A stretch of 64,000 nt of DNA from Luxibacter massiliensis (GCF_900604355.1 NZ_UWOE01000001.1:930001-994000); one strand, 5' to 3'; numbered from the stretch's first letter, positions 36,761 through 46,662 are shown. The notes: generated from the letters alone by a model not told the origin. Made by a program: numbers and translations.

Positions 36761-39155
36761 TGCAGTATAAAATAGTAAATTTGAGAGTTAAGAATTTCAA
36801 GTGTTTTGATGATTCAAAATATTATGAATTTAGAATAGATGATAGTAGGAATCCAGTGGTTTTATCTGGCCCAAATGGATTTGGGAAGACGACGTTTTTT
36901 GATGCGATAGAATTGATTTTCTCAAAAAATATTACGAGGTTGGATAAAGCTATTGAAAGTAAAAGGACAAATCTGGGAAAAAATATTTTGCTTAATAAGG
37001 CAGACAAAGATGGTTATGTCATTTTAACTTTAAAAAATGAAAGTGCAGAGTTTGTGACGTTATTTGCAAAAATATTGAATACTAACCATAAATTGGAACT
37101 AGAAAAATCGGTGTTTTATGGAGAACTCTTTCGGATGGTATCAACAGAGGAGCTGGATCAGGTTCTTGAAAATTATGAAGATTGGACAGATGAGATAAAT
37201 AATGAAAATATACGATATAGAGCTGAGAATTTTAATGTTTATTATTATGTTTCGCAAGCTGAATCTGTTCACTTTTTGAAGAAATCAATCTCCGATAGAA
37301 AAAATGCGATGAATGTGTTGCTTAATACAGATACTATTGATGAGAGGATATCTTATATTGATGAACTTATTGGTAAACGTAATGGAGTAAATGGCTTTAT
37401 TGTTAATGATGAAATTATATCTTTGGACAATCAAATAAAAGAGAAAATTAAAAGATTGAAGATTTTGAAAAATGAAAATCTAAATAGCATTCATCAAGAA
37501 AAGAAAAATGTTGACATTGGACTTTTTGAAGAGGATTCTGAGTTGTTTTTCTGGGATAGTCCCAAAGTTACAGAGTGGAAAGTACTAGAAATAAAAAAAG
37601 CGGAAAGAGAACTGGAGAATTTGATTTCTTTTCTTGAGAATAAAGATGACTATAATAATTTCCTTTGGAATAGAGACGTTAAAAAAGTACAGAAAAGCAA
37701 AGCATTAGAAGATTATAGAGACTATAGAAAATATATTTTAGGTGAAAAGTTATCATTAGATAGAATTAATGAGGATCTTGATAACTGGGATAATAAAATA
37801 CAGATATATAATAGTTCAGTAATGTTTCAGCAGGAAGTGCCAGAGGCTGCAAATTTCCATGAAGAAGATATCAGAAAATTAAAAAACTTAATTCCTCAAT
37901 TACAAGAATTTGATTTTACAATAATAAAGAATATTTCGGAAGAAATTCTTAATCTGAAAAGTATGCTTTCGACAAATCAAAAAGTAATAGAAAAGTTAGT
38001 AAATGCTCGTAAAGCATTAAAAATTGCCAATGATGAACATGATGAGCATAGCAAAGTATGTCCATTTTGTAATACAAAATTTTCAGAAGAAAAATTGTTA
38101 AATGATGGTTTTGAAGAGGTTGATAACTTATTGCAGAAAGAAAGTGGAGATGTAGGTGAACGGATTATAAATAAGCAAAAAGAACTTACAACTATAGCTG
38201 CGGAAGTAAAAAAAATAATAATTCCATATATTAAAGGAACAGATGAAAACGTGGTTCAGGGACTTGTTCACAATAAAATAGAAGTTCAAGATTTTATTAA
38301 TGATTCGGGAAGAATTAGTAATGTTGAAAAAGTCGTCCATTATTTAGAAAATACAGATTTCAATTATCAAATTGATAACAGTAATGTTATTATTGAAATA
38401 CAGCGAGTTTTGGCAGGGCTTATTAAGAAAATAAAAAATGAAGAGTTTGAAAATCTTTATGCAAAACACGAATATGATAAGGTCAATTTAAAGTATAGAG
38501 AGCATATAGAGAATCTAAGGGCAAAAGGATTTATAGATTTATTGCTTCAAAAAAAGAAATATCTTGAATCAATCATTGATGAAATAGATAATGCAGAAAT
38601 GCAGGAGATTAGAGAAAAATTGAACGTCCTTCTTGTTAGAAAAATAAAGATGGAAAAGATACGTAAAAGGTTAAATGACTTGGAAAAAGTTTATAAGGGC
38701 AGCATTGAAAGATTTGAAAATTTGACATTAGAAAAATTAAGGGTTCCGTTACTAATATACACGGGCAAGATTATCAAAATGGATTAGGGGTATTTGTAAG
38801 TAAAGATGAAATGAGATTTGTATCGAATGGTGATGCAAAACATGATATTTTAAATACATTTAGTTCAGGTCAGCTTTCAGGATTTGTCTTAGCGTTTCTG
38901 TTTGCTATGAATAAACAATATATTAAAAAGTCATCAGATGATTTAGGTTTTATATTGATTGATGATCCTGTGCAAACTATGGATGATATAAATATTTCGT
39001 CATTGATTGAAGTTTTGAGAAATGATTTTTCAGAAAAACAAATAATATTGTCAACGCATGAGATTGATAAGGAAAATTATATCCTATACAAATTTTATAA
39101 GTACAATCAATTAGGGCAATCATTTAACGTTAAGGAAGAAATGTATGGCGTGTAA
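36760..39155 (+). pseudogene. SMC/Rad50-like ABC-3C ATPase, frameshifted near 38,775
   Basis: The first frame (36760-38787, 675 residues) has Walker A GPNGFGKT (37-44), long coiled coils and a zinc-hook-like CPFC (434-437). It stops just after LLIYTGKIIK. The rest continues in another frame: bases from about 38775 read QNGLGVFVSKDEMRFVSNGD, then the signature FSSGQLSGF, Walker B ILIDDPVQTMDD and ILSTHE, to a stop at 39155. Joined, these form one complete ATPase of about 800 residues. The break is a net one-base loss (or two-base gain) and would separate the two halves of the ATP site. A sequencing error or programmed event cannot be excluded. Confidence 0.85.
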
Positions 39156-39491
39156 AGTAATAAAGGCAACTAGTGTAAAATATAATTGCGAATAATTTAT
39201 GCAAGCGACATGCACAAATGTAAAAGAAATAATGGTGAATACTCAACAGAGTATTTTGCATTTCGTTACGACTAATTTTTTTGTGACTTTTCGCATTTTT
39301 AATTCGTAAAGTTTACTATAAGGCGATTTGTTTTCAAAATTTAAGTTTTCGTTACGAATTTCATTACGAATAGAAAAAGAAATGTGGCTGATATTGAACG
39401 TATATCCATACGGGTATACCCAAATGCAGATGCTGCGCATAGGCGTGCTTCGCACGACAAGGTATCAAAAGTCACAAAGGAGGTTTTGACC
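39156..39491 (+). other. Gene-free stretch upstream of the uvrB fragment
   Basis: No coding sequence is supported. The sequence TTACGAAT or its complement recurs several times (about 39260-39370), and related ATTCGTAA lies in both long direct repeats. Closer to uvrB are a GGGTATACCC palindrome (about 39413) and a CGTGC-TTC-GCACG hairpin (about 39447). This block may be the original upstream region of uvrB carried with the fragment. Confidence 0.5.
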
Positions 39492-39764
39492 ATGAATAAG
39501 TTTGTTTTAAAAGTCCCGTACCAGCCTACCGGAGACCAGCCGCAAGCTATCGCAGAACTAGTAAAAGGATTTAAGGAAGGCAATCAATGCCAGACTTTAC
39601 TAGGGGTTACGGGTTCCGGTAAGACATTTACGATGGCGAATGTCATTCAAGAGTTGCAGAAACCGACGCTCGTTATCGCACACAATAAAACATTGGCTGC
39701 ACAGCTTTACGGGGAGTTTAAAGAATTTTTCCCAAATAATTCTGTAGAATATTTTGTTTCCTAG
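39492..39764 (+). pseudogene. uvrB: 5' fragment of uvrB
   Basis: Ninety residues match the N-terminus of excinuclease subunit B: YQPTGDQPQAI, Walker A GVTGSGKT, and AHNKTLAAQLYGEF, ending ...SVEYFVS at a TAG. In normal UvrB the next residues are YYDYYQPEAY and the protein is about 660 residues long. Only the Walker A part remains, with no helicase motifs, so it cannot function in repair. The rest of uvrB is not in this window. The start has AAAGGAGG ahead of it. Confidence 0.92.
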
Positions 39765-40187
39765 TCTGTCTGGGAGTGAAAAAGCGTGATATTTAGTGCT
39801 GTTTGGTATGGATTTTGTGGACGAAATGGTAGGTTACGGACCAGATGATACTAGGCGGACAAATGGAATTTGTGACTTTTTGCAGGAAAAATTCGTAATG
39901 GAAAAAGGAGGGGCGATATCATGATATATTTTACAAGTGATTTACATTTAGGGTATCGTGGGATTATCAGTATGCAGCATCGTCCTTTTGAAAATGTTCA
40001 GGAGATGTATCAGGTTTTGATTCAGAACTATAATGAGGTAGTGCATAAAATGATATGGTGTATATTCTTGGGGATGTCAGCCATCATTTACTGGTGAATA
40101 GAGCAAATGGATTGATTAGTAAATTGAACGGAAAGAAGATTCTGATTAAAGGGAATCATGATAAGAAATATGATGCTGAATTGTTTG
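39744..40187 (+). repeat. Right copy of about 450-bp direct repeat
   Basis: It matches 31905-32359, beginning inside the last codons of the uvrB fragment (GTAGAATATTTTGTTTCC-TAG) and ending in the phosphoesterase pseudogene. Together with the left copy it brackets the RhuM gene and the ABC-3C block. Confidence 0.92.
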
Positions 40188-40204
40188 GGCAAAATTTGCC
40201 TATA
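39921..40204 (+). pseudogene. Decayed phosphoesterase fused to a RhuM scrap
   Basis: The sequence follows the 32092 phosphoesterase from its ATG but loses one base after GTGCATAAAA (about 40049), shifting the frame. At GTTTG (40183) it jumps to GGGCAAAATTTGCCTATA, which in the intact unit lies inside the RhuM gene (32884-32904). About 530 bp corresponding to the rest of the phosphoesterase and the start of rhuM are missing. This scar shows the second copy once held both genes. Confidence 0.85.
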
Positions 40205-40277
40205 TTGATTCAATCCCTCAATTGAAAAAATACCAATATAACAGTTCCTTGTAAGTGGTAATATTAGAAAGTTTGAA

Positions 40278-40493
40278 ATGATAGAAAAGGCATATGTAAT
40301 GTTTAAAGAGGAAATAAAATTTGATTCAAGTAATTTAACAATATATGAAATGGAGAAACTTTGTAAGCAAGTGGATCAGATTTTTGAAAACGAAGACTTA
40401 GACTGTGTAGATAGACAACCAGGAAGTAGAGTGTATCATAGGCGAGGACGAAATAGGATTATGGAAGATTATGGGCGACTATTTTTGTGTTGA
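40278..40493 (+). CDS. Possible 71-residue hypothetical protein
   Basis: An ORF of 71 codons with no recognisable domain; residues 1-45 look helical and the end is basic. GAAAGTTTGAAATG gives no clear ribosome binding site. It lies in decayed sequence between the phosphoesterase remnant and the second RhuM gene, so it may be chance or a leftover. The next 180 bp up to 40677 hold no gene. Confidence 0.25.
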   Translation: MIEKAYVMFKEEIKFDSSNLTIYEMEKLCKQVDQIFENEDLDCVDRQPGSRVYHRRGRNRIMEDYGRLFLC

Positions 40494-40677
40494 AAAGTGC
40501 AGAAAGTGTTTCAAGATATTTGAAGGAATGTTTTTGATATAATGGGAATGATAAAGAAAATTTAATTATGGATTTTCTGAGGAAATGATTCGGAGGATGC
40601 AAATAGTTATTATTTAGTATTAGTAAAAGGAATTATAGAGTTGTTGATGTATAATTGAGTCATGAGGAGTAGTTTAA

Positions 40678-41670
40678 ATGGAAAAACAGGGTGAAGTTAT
40701 TTTTTATAATACAGACGATGGTTTGACACATATCGAGGTAAAAGTAGAAGATGAAACGGTTTGGTTGACAATAGATCAGATGTCAGAATTGTTTGGAAAG
40801 GCTAGATCAACTATAAATGAGCATATTTTGAATGTTTTTTCAGAAGGAGAATTACTTAAATCAGAGTCTGTAAGAAAAATCGGAAATTCCGATTTTTCTA
40901 CAAAACCTACAAATTATTATAATCTCGATGTTATAATCTCTGTGGGATATCGAGTGAAGTCTATTAGGGGTACACAATTTCGACGATGGGCAACAGAACG
41001 ATTAAAGGAATATATGATTAAAGGGTTCACAATGGATGATGAGCGCTTAAAAGGAAATGGTGGAGGAAACTACTGGAAAGAATTACTTGACCGAATTAGA
41101 GATATTCGATCATCTGAAAAGGTTCTTTATCGTCAAGTACTTGATTTATACGCTACAAGTGTTGATTACAATCCGCAAAGTGATGAATCAATACGCTTTT
41201 TCAAAATTGTACAGAACAAATTGCATTTTGCAGCACATGGTCACACAGCAGCGGAAGTAATATATGAAAGAGCAGATGCAGAGAAACCTTTTATGGGACT
41301 AACTTTTTTTGCAGGGGAATTGCCAGCGTTAAAAGATATTAGTGTTGCAAAAAATTATCTTTCGGAAGCGGAATTGAAGATATTAAATAATCTTGTTTCA
41401 GGTTATTTTGATTTGGCTGAAATTAATGCAATTGAGCATAAGCCAATGTACATGGATGATTATGTGGAACAATTAGATTCGGTGTTGTCTTCTGGTAATC
41501 GAAAATTATTAAGTGGATCAGGAAAAGTGAGCCACACTCAGGCTGTAAAAAAAGCAAAAAGTGAATATAGAAAATATCAGGAGAAAACAATTGCTCCTGT
41601 GGAAGAGGCTTATATAGAGGCCATTAAAGATGCAAATAAAAGTGCAAAGCAGGGTGCTAGAAGAAAATAA
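40678..41670 (+). CDS. RhuM-family protein (second copy)
   Basis: This 330-residue paralogue of the 32689 protein shares WLTIDQMSELF, YYNLDVIISVGYRVKS, GTQFRRWA, RDIRSSEKV and HTAAEVIYERADAEKPFMGL. The two have diverged widely outside these blocks, so this is not a recent duplicate. A GAGGAG lies eight bases before the ATG. Its N-terminal domain probably binds DNA; the C-terminal activity is unknown. Confidence 0.87.
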   Translation: MEKQGEVIFYNTDDGLTHIEVKVEDETVWLTIDQMSELFGKARSTINEHILNVFSEGELLKSESVRKIGNSDFSTKPTNYYNLDVIISVGYRVKSIRGTQFRRWATERLKEYMIKGFTMDDERLKGNGGGNYWKELLDRIRDIRSSEKVLYRQVLDLYATSVDYNPQSDESIRFFKIVQNKLHFAAHGHTAAEVIYERADAEKPFMGLTFFAGELPALKDISVAKNYLSEAELKILNNLVSGYFDLAEINAIEHKPMYMDDYVEQLDSVLSSGNRKLLSGSGKVSHTQAVKKAKSEYRKYQEKTIAPVEEAYIEAIKDANKSAKQGARRK

Positions 41671-41757
41671 AAAATTTTAGATATACGGAGGAAAGATGGA
41701 TTTATCAGGAATTTTTCAAAATAATATAATATACTGAGTTAGTAAGGAGGTCCTATT

Positions 41758-42426
41758 TTGAAACAACGAATACTTATTATCGAAGATGATTTTACTATAC
41801 AGACACAGTTGAAAAACCTTTTATCTAGCAATGGTTATGATGTTAGTGTAATTGAAGATTTTTCAAAGATAATGGAAGATATAAATTTTTTTGCTCCGCA
41901 TTTAATTCTTTTAGATATTAAATTGCCGGGAAATAACGGATTTGAAATATGTTCACAAATCCGCACTTTTTCTGATATACCTATTGTGTTCGTGACGAGC
42001 AGCAATACAGATATGGATGAGTTAAATAGTATTATGTTGGGTGGGGACGCATTTATTACAAAGCCTTATAATACAGCAATTTTGCTTGCTAAAATCGCCG
42101 CCTTACTCCGGCGGGCGTATGTTTTTGGACAATCAGAAATACTCACATGGAATGGTGCAGATCTGCATTTGGAAAGCGGTTTTATAGTATACAAAGGACA
42201 AAAAGCAGAACTTACAAAAAATGAGTTAAAAATTCTCTACTATCTTTTTAAGAATGCAGGCAAGATATGTTCTCGCAATGATATTGTGGATTTTTTATGG
42301 GACAATCAACTTTATGTTGATGATAATGCCCTAAGTGTCAATATAACCCGTATTCGTGAAAAACTGGTTTCCATTGGTCTGAACAGTTTTATCAAAACAA
42401 AGCATAGACAGGGGTACACATTATGA
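41758..42426 (+). CDS. bceR: OmpR-family response regulator, BceR type
   Basis: This 222-residue regulator has a receiver domain (acidic EDD near residue 10, phospho-acceptor Asp in LLDIKLP, Lys in FITKPY) and a winged-helix output domain (LTKNELKILYYL, VNITRIREKL, TKHRQGYTL). It starts at TTG, seven bases after AAGGAGG. Its stop overlaps the kinase start (ATGA). With the kinase and ABC pair downstream it forms a BceRS-BceAB-type unit for sensing cell-wall-active peptides. Confidence 0.9.
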   Translation: MKQRILIIEDDFTIQTQLKNLLSSNGYDVSVIEDFSKIMEDINFFAPHLILLDIKLPGNNGFEICSQIRTFSDIPIVFVTSSNTDMDELNSIMLGGDAFITKPYNTAILLAKIAALLRRAYVFGQSEILTWNGADLHLESGFIVYKGQKAELTKNELKILYYLFKNAGKICSRNDIVDFLWDNQLYVDDNALSVNITRIREKLVSIGLNSFIKTKHRQGYTL

Positions 42427-43436
42427 GGGGAAAGCAATATGTGAAAAATCAATTGCCTGTTATTTTAATCAACCTGTTCGGTATGCTTGCCCTTGTTTTG
42501 TTTTTAATTGCAAACGGAAATCAGATTCAAATTGTTTTGTTCATTTTTACTGTCTGGTTGCTTGTCCTTGTTCTGTACCTGCTGCTTTCTTATCTCATAC
42601 GGAAAAAATATTTGAATAAATTGCTTGATATAGCAGAGCAATTAGAAGAAAGGTATTTGCTGCCGGAAGTTATGCAGGTGCCGGAAAAAGCCGACGAGCA
42701 GGTATTCTATCAGATTTTGAAGATGGCAGAAAAGTCTATGTTGGAAAGGATAAACGAGGTACAGAGGGAGCGAAAGGAATATAAAGAATACATTGAGCAA
42801 TGGATACATGAAGTAAAAACCCCTATCACAGCCATGAAACTGATTTGTGAAAATAATCGCTCCCCTTTTACCAGAGAGTTAATGGCAGAACTTGAAAATG
42901 TCAATCGGTTTACGGAACAGGCTCTTTATTATGCACGCAGTGAGCATACGGAAAAAGACTATTCTGTTCGTGAAATCAGCCTTAGTGGTGTGGTACACAG
43001 TGCAATCGCAGACAACAAATATCTATTGCGGCAAAGTAATGTGATGATTACGGTAGACGAGATGGAACATAGCGTATATACCGATGATAAATGGGTACGG
43101 TTTATTTTAGACCAGATTATCAGTAATGCAGTAAAATATTGTACAGACCAGCCGACATTACGTTTCTTTACCGTAAAGAAGAATGACAAAATTATATTAT
43201 CCATTGAAGATAGTGGTATAGGCATATCACAAAGTGATCTGCCCCGCATTTTTGAAAAAGGGTTTACAGGGCAGAACGGACGGACAATTCACAGCTCTAC
43301 CGGGATTGGATTATATCTTTGCAAGCGTCTTTGTGATAAGCTGGGAATTGGGATTTCTGCTGATTCTCAGGGGGAAGGAACAACCATATCCCTTTCCTTT
43401 CATATCAACGACTTTATTATCGGGGTGCAGGGCTGA
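42423..43436 (+). CDS. bceS: BceS-type intramembrane-sensing histidine kinase
   Basis: This 337-residue kinase has two N-terminal membrane helices (about 12-58) with almost no extracellular loop, a DHp domain with phospho-acceptor His in EQWIHEVKTPITAMKL, and an ATPase domain (NAVKY, DSGIGI, STGIGLYL). Such kinases do not detect the drug themselves but read the state of the partner ABC permease. It overlaps bceR by four bases. Confidence 0.92.
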   Translation: MRGKQYVKNQLPVILINLFGMLALVLFLIANGNQIQIVLFIFTVWLLVLVLYLLLSYLIRKKYLNKLLDIAEQLEERYLLPEVMQVPEKADEQVFYQILKMAEKSMLERINEVQRERKEYKEYIEQWIHEVKTPITAMKLICENNRSPFTRELMAELENVNRFTEQALYYARSEHTEKDYSVREISLSGVVHSAIADNKYLLRQSNVMITVDEMEHSVYTDDKWVRFILDQIISNAVKYCTDQPTLRFFTVKKNDKIILSIEDSGIGISQSDLPRIFEKGFTGQNGRTIHSSTGIGLYLCKRLCDKLGIGISADSQGEGTTISLSFHINDFIIGVQG

Positions 43437-43590
43437 TACGTCCTGCACTTCTTACATTACTGTTCATTCCATTCACAGCAATGTGCAAAAACCCATTTGG
43501 AATCGCCTTCGGCGAGGGATTTTGGCCAGCTTGCCTACGTGTTCTTATGGTCAGCGCAGTGAATGCGCAGACCTGCCTAAAAAATAATCT

Positions 43591-43618
43591 TCTTACATTT
43601 TTGTAAGAACTGTGTAAG
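43591..43618 (+). promoter_or_regulatory. Likely BceR operator upstream of bceA
   Basis: A perfect inverted repeat TCTTACA-TTTT-TGTAAGA (43591-43608) is followed by a further TGTAAG half-site (43613-43618), 11 bp from the previous one. A good -10 (TACAAT, 43651-43656) with no matching -35 lies downstream, as expected for an activator-dependent promoter. Assignment to BceR is by position. Confidence 0.7.
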
Positions 43619-43691
43619 TAAACTTGATACAAAAACTCCTGTCCATTGATTACAATAAAGGCATGAAAGATTTAAGGAGGCAAGTAAAAAC

Positions 43692-44459
43692 ATGAAACCT
43701 ATTTTGAAATTGGAGCATATCCAAAAGTATTATGGCAATGAGGGAAACATCACAAAAGCCATTAAGGATATAAGTTTTTCCGTAGAAGCAGGTGAATTTT
43801 TAGGAATTATGGGAGCGTCTGGTTCTGGAAAAACAACCCTGTTAAACTGTATATCTACCATTGACACCGTAAGCGCAGGGCACATCCATTTGGAGGGCAC
43901 TGATATTACAGAGATAAAGCCAAAATTTCTTGCCCGGTTCCGCAGAGAAAATTTAGGCTTTGTATTTCAAGACTTTAATTTGCTGGATACGCTGACAATT
44001 TCTGAAAACATTGCGCTGGCGTTAGCAATCAATAAAACCCCGGCAAAAGAAGTAGAACCCTGTATTTTGGATATTGCTAAAAAGCTGAATATCAGCGATA
44101 TTTTAGACAAATATCCGTATCAGGTGTCCGGCGGACAGAAACAGCGCTGCGCCTGTGCCAGAGCCATGATTAACAATCCCAAATTGCTTTTAGCTGATGA
44201 GCCAACGGGCGCATTAGACAGTCATTCTTCCCAAATGCTTCTGTCTACTATTCAGAGTATCAATGAGCAGTTGGGCGCAACAATCCTCATGGTAACCCAT
44301 GACGCTTTTACAGCCAGCTATGCAAACCGTATACTTTTTTTGCAGGACGGCGAGATTTTAACAGAACTGTATAAGGGCAGCCACAGCAGACGTACCTTTT
44401 TTGATAAAATTCTGAGTGTCCTAACCATGATTGGAGGAGGACAAAGCCATGTATGCTAA
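43692..44459 (+). CDS. bceA: BceA-type ABC transporter ATPase
   Basis: This 255-residue ATPase has Walker A GASGSGKTT, Q-loop VFQDFNL, signature SGGQKQR and Walker B LLLADEPTGALD. It belongs to the MacB/LolD-like group that serves peptide-antibiotic resistance transporters. AAGGAGG lies 11 bases before the ATG. Its end overlaps the permease start by 11 bp. Confidence 0.93.
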   Translation: MKPILKLEHIQKYYGNEGNITKAIKDISFSVEAGEFLGIMGASGSGKTTLLNCISTIDTVSAGHIHLEGTDITEIKPKFLARFRRENLGFVFQDFNLLDTLTISENIALALAINKTPAKEVEPCILDIAKKLNISDILDKYPYQVSGGQKQRCACARAMINNPKLLLADEPTGALDSHSSQMLLSTIQSINEQLGATILMVTHDAFTASYANRILFLQDGEILTELYKGSHSRRTFFDKILSVLTMIGGGQSHVC

Positions 44460-46662
44460 ACTTGTTTTCAGAAATGTAAAACGGTCTGTGAAGGATTATT
44501 TGCTTTATATTGTAACCATAACGATTTGTGTTGCTATGTTCTACGCCTTTCTGTCCATCAGCAGTAAATACTACAATCCTGTTATTGGAGCAGAATTTGA
44601 TATCACCATGCTCGCAGGAGGAATGAAGATTGCGATTTGTGCGGTGAGCCTTCTCCTTTTATTTCTTATAAATTATGTGAATCGTTATATGCTGCAAAAA
44701 AGACAGAAAGAATTCGCAGTTGAAATGATAACAGGTATGGAGCAGAAAACAATAGGGCGCATCTTTTTTGCGGAAACCTTTTTGCTCAGCTTCCTTTCTC
44801 TGAGTGCCGGAATCATTATGGGGATGCTTGCTTCTCAATTTATTACAGCAATGTTGCTTGCGTCCTTTGGCAAAACTTATGCATTTACATGGACGTTGTT
44901 TCCGGATACTGTACTTCTGACAGCAGGATTCTTTATGCTCTGTCAAATAGTTGTCGGAATGGGAAATGTCCGTATACTAAACAAAAGTAAGATCATTGAG
45001 CTTATGACATCTGACAGGCGAAATGAAAAGCCTCTACACAAAAGTCGTTGGATGATGTTAATCTGTATTTTTTATGGGGTTATGCTGCTGTGGATGGTGG
45101 AAAGTGGTATTGTAAACTATGAATTATATTTTGATAACAGACATCCACTACCGGTAAAACTCATGTACTGGGGAAATGTCCTGTTTCCGATATTGACCTT
45201 GGCTTGGGAAGTGGCGGCGTATTTTTTGAAAAGGAAGAAAGATGATATTTCTCATATAGGCGGAATTTTGGTTGGCGCTATTTGTACTGCTGTTCCTGCT
45301 TTTTCTATTCCGATGCTGGAAAACACCTACTTTTTAGGTTTTGATACGCCGACACAAAATAAATATCTGCTGTTTGTGATTACGGATATTTTATTCATTA
45401 TTTCAGCTATTATTTATTTGGCCAATACGGCGCTTATTCACTGGAAGGAATCAAGTGTGCAGCACAAATATAAGAATACAAACTTGTTTTTGTTTGGACA
45501 GATTTCGTCTAAACTTTCCACCAATACCAAAACGATGACAATCATCTGTATTACTTTAACATTTTCGATTTGCCTGTTTGTAATCGCTCCGATTTTGAGT
45601 GGCTGGAGTCTGGGTTATCTTGATAAGCGTTCGATCTGTGACATACAGATTTCGAGTTTGTACAACCATGTTTACCAGGAAGAGAACCTGCCGGATACAG
45701 ACTATGAAGAAATCACAAAGTTTCTGGAAATGTATAACATCTCGGCAGATTATGATATAATTTTTTCGGAATATCTGCCAAAGAAAGAACAGTTTCATCA
45801 GAGAGTAAAATATAATTTTCCACCGCTGGCTTTAGCGGTAAGTGATTATAATGACTTGCGTAAGATGTTAGGATATGAACCGATTAAACTTGCAGAAGAC
45901 GAATTTACTACACAGTGGACTTTAACTGCAGAAAATGAGGATATCGAGGAATATATAGATAAATGTCCGATTCTGGAAACTGATGCGGGAAACTTGAGGA
46001 TTAGTGAAAATTCTGCTTTTCAAAATTCTATGGGTGAATCTATTTATAATCTTTATACCGATTTTGTTTATATCATACCGGACGAAGCGACAGGAAAACT
46101 GCTTCAGGTTCAGCGGAATAGATTTGTGAAAACCAGCACTCCTTTGTCATACAATATGGCGGCAGAACTTGAGAACATCCTTTTGGACGCATATCCAGAG
46201 GATTCCGGCAGCACTGATTCGGCGGATTACAACAATACGATTCATACCAGTGAGGCCAACCGTATTATTTCTAGCAATTTTGTTTTAAAAGCATCTATGA
46301 TTTATGGCGCAGTGGTACTTATGGTAATGTGCCTTACAGTGTTGGCTTTACAGCAGCTTTTAGATGCAGGGAAATATAGGTACAGGTTTTCAGTGCTGCG
46401 AAAACTAGGTGTGGAAGAACCACAGATAGGGAAACTTGTACTAAAGCAGTTAAGCGTATGGTTTGGGTTTCCTATTATTGTTTCTGTCATAGTTTCTACA
46501 GTTGTACTTACTTATTTTATCCAAACAGTAGCGACAGAAATTTCAGCATATATCGGGTTTGGAACATTGATGTTACAGCTTTGTATCACTATAGGTATCT
46601 TGGTGCTATTGTTAATTTGTTATTTTATTAGCACATGGATACTTTTTAGGCGCTCCATTTAA
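44449..46662 (+). CDS. bceB: BceB-type ABC transporter permease
   Basis: This 737-residue permease has the FtsX-domain layout of ten membrane helices, with a large extracellular domain between TM7 and TM8 (about 390-610) thought to bind target peptides. The ATG at 44449 (MYAKLVFRNVKRS) fits the family N-terminus and lies eight bases after GGAGGAGG; the TTG at 44431 is less likely. It removes cell-wall-targeting peptides such as bacitracin or lantibiotics from their lipid targets and signals to BceS. The drug specificity cannot be read from sequence. Confidence 0.92.
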   Translation: MYAKLVFRNVKRSVKDYLLYIVTITICVAMFYAFLSISSKYYNPVIGAEFDITMLAGGMKIAICAVSLLLLFLINYVNRYMLQKRQKEFAVEMITGMEQKTIGRIFFAETFLLSFLSLSAGIIMGMLASQFITAMLLASFGKTYAFTWTLFPDTVLLTAGFFMLCQIVVGMGNVRILNKSKIIELMTSDRRNEKPLHKSRWMMLICIFYGVMLLWMVESGIVNYELYFDNRHPLPVKLMYWGNVLFPILTLAWEVAAYFLKRKKDDISHIGGILVGAICTAVPAFSIPMLENTYFLGFDTPTQNKYLLFVITDILFIISAIIYLANTALIHWKESSVQHKYKNTNLFLFGQISSKLSTNTKTMTIICITLTFSICLFVIAPILSGWSLGYLDKRSICDIQISSLYNHVYQEENLPDTDYEEITKFLEMYNISADYDIIFSEYLPKKEQFHQRVKYNFPPLALAVSDYNDLRKMLGYEPIKLAEDEFTTQWTLTAENEDIEEYIDKCPILETDAGNLRISENSAFQNSMGESIYNLYTDFVYIIPDEATGKLLQVQRNRFVKTSTPLSYNMAAELENILLDAYPEDSGSTDSADYNNTIHTSEANRIISSNFVLKASMIYGAVVLMVMCLTVLALQQLLDAGKYRYRFSVLRKLGVEEPQIGKLVLKQLSVWFGFPIIVSVIVSTVVLTYFIQTVATEISAYIGFGTLMLQLCITIGILVLLLICYFISTWILFRRSI

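Noticed and set aside
39384..39491. In-frame upstream extension of the uvrB fragment
   Set aside because: The added residues do not match UvrB, and AAAGGAGG precedes the ATG at 39492 that starts the conserved sequence.
43437..43590. Short ORF between the Bce kinase and ATPase genes
   Set aside because: It is a frame-shifted shadow of the kinase end running into promoter DNA, with no ribosome binding site.
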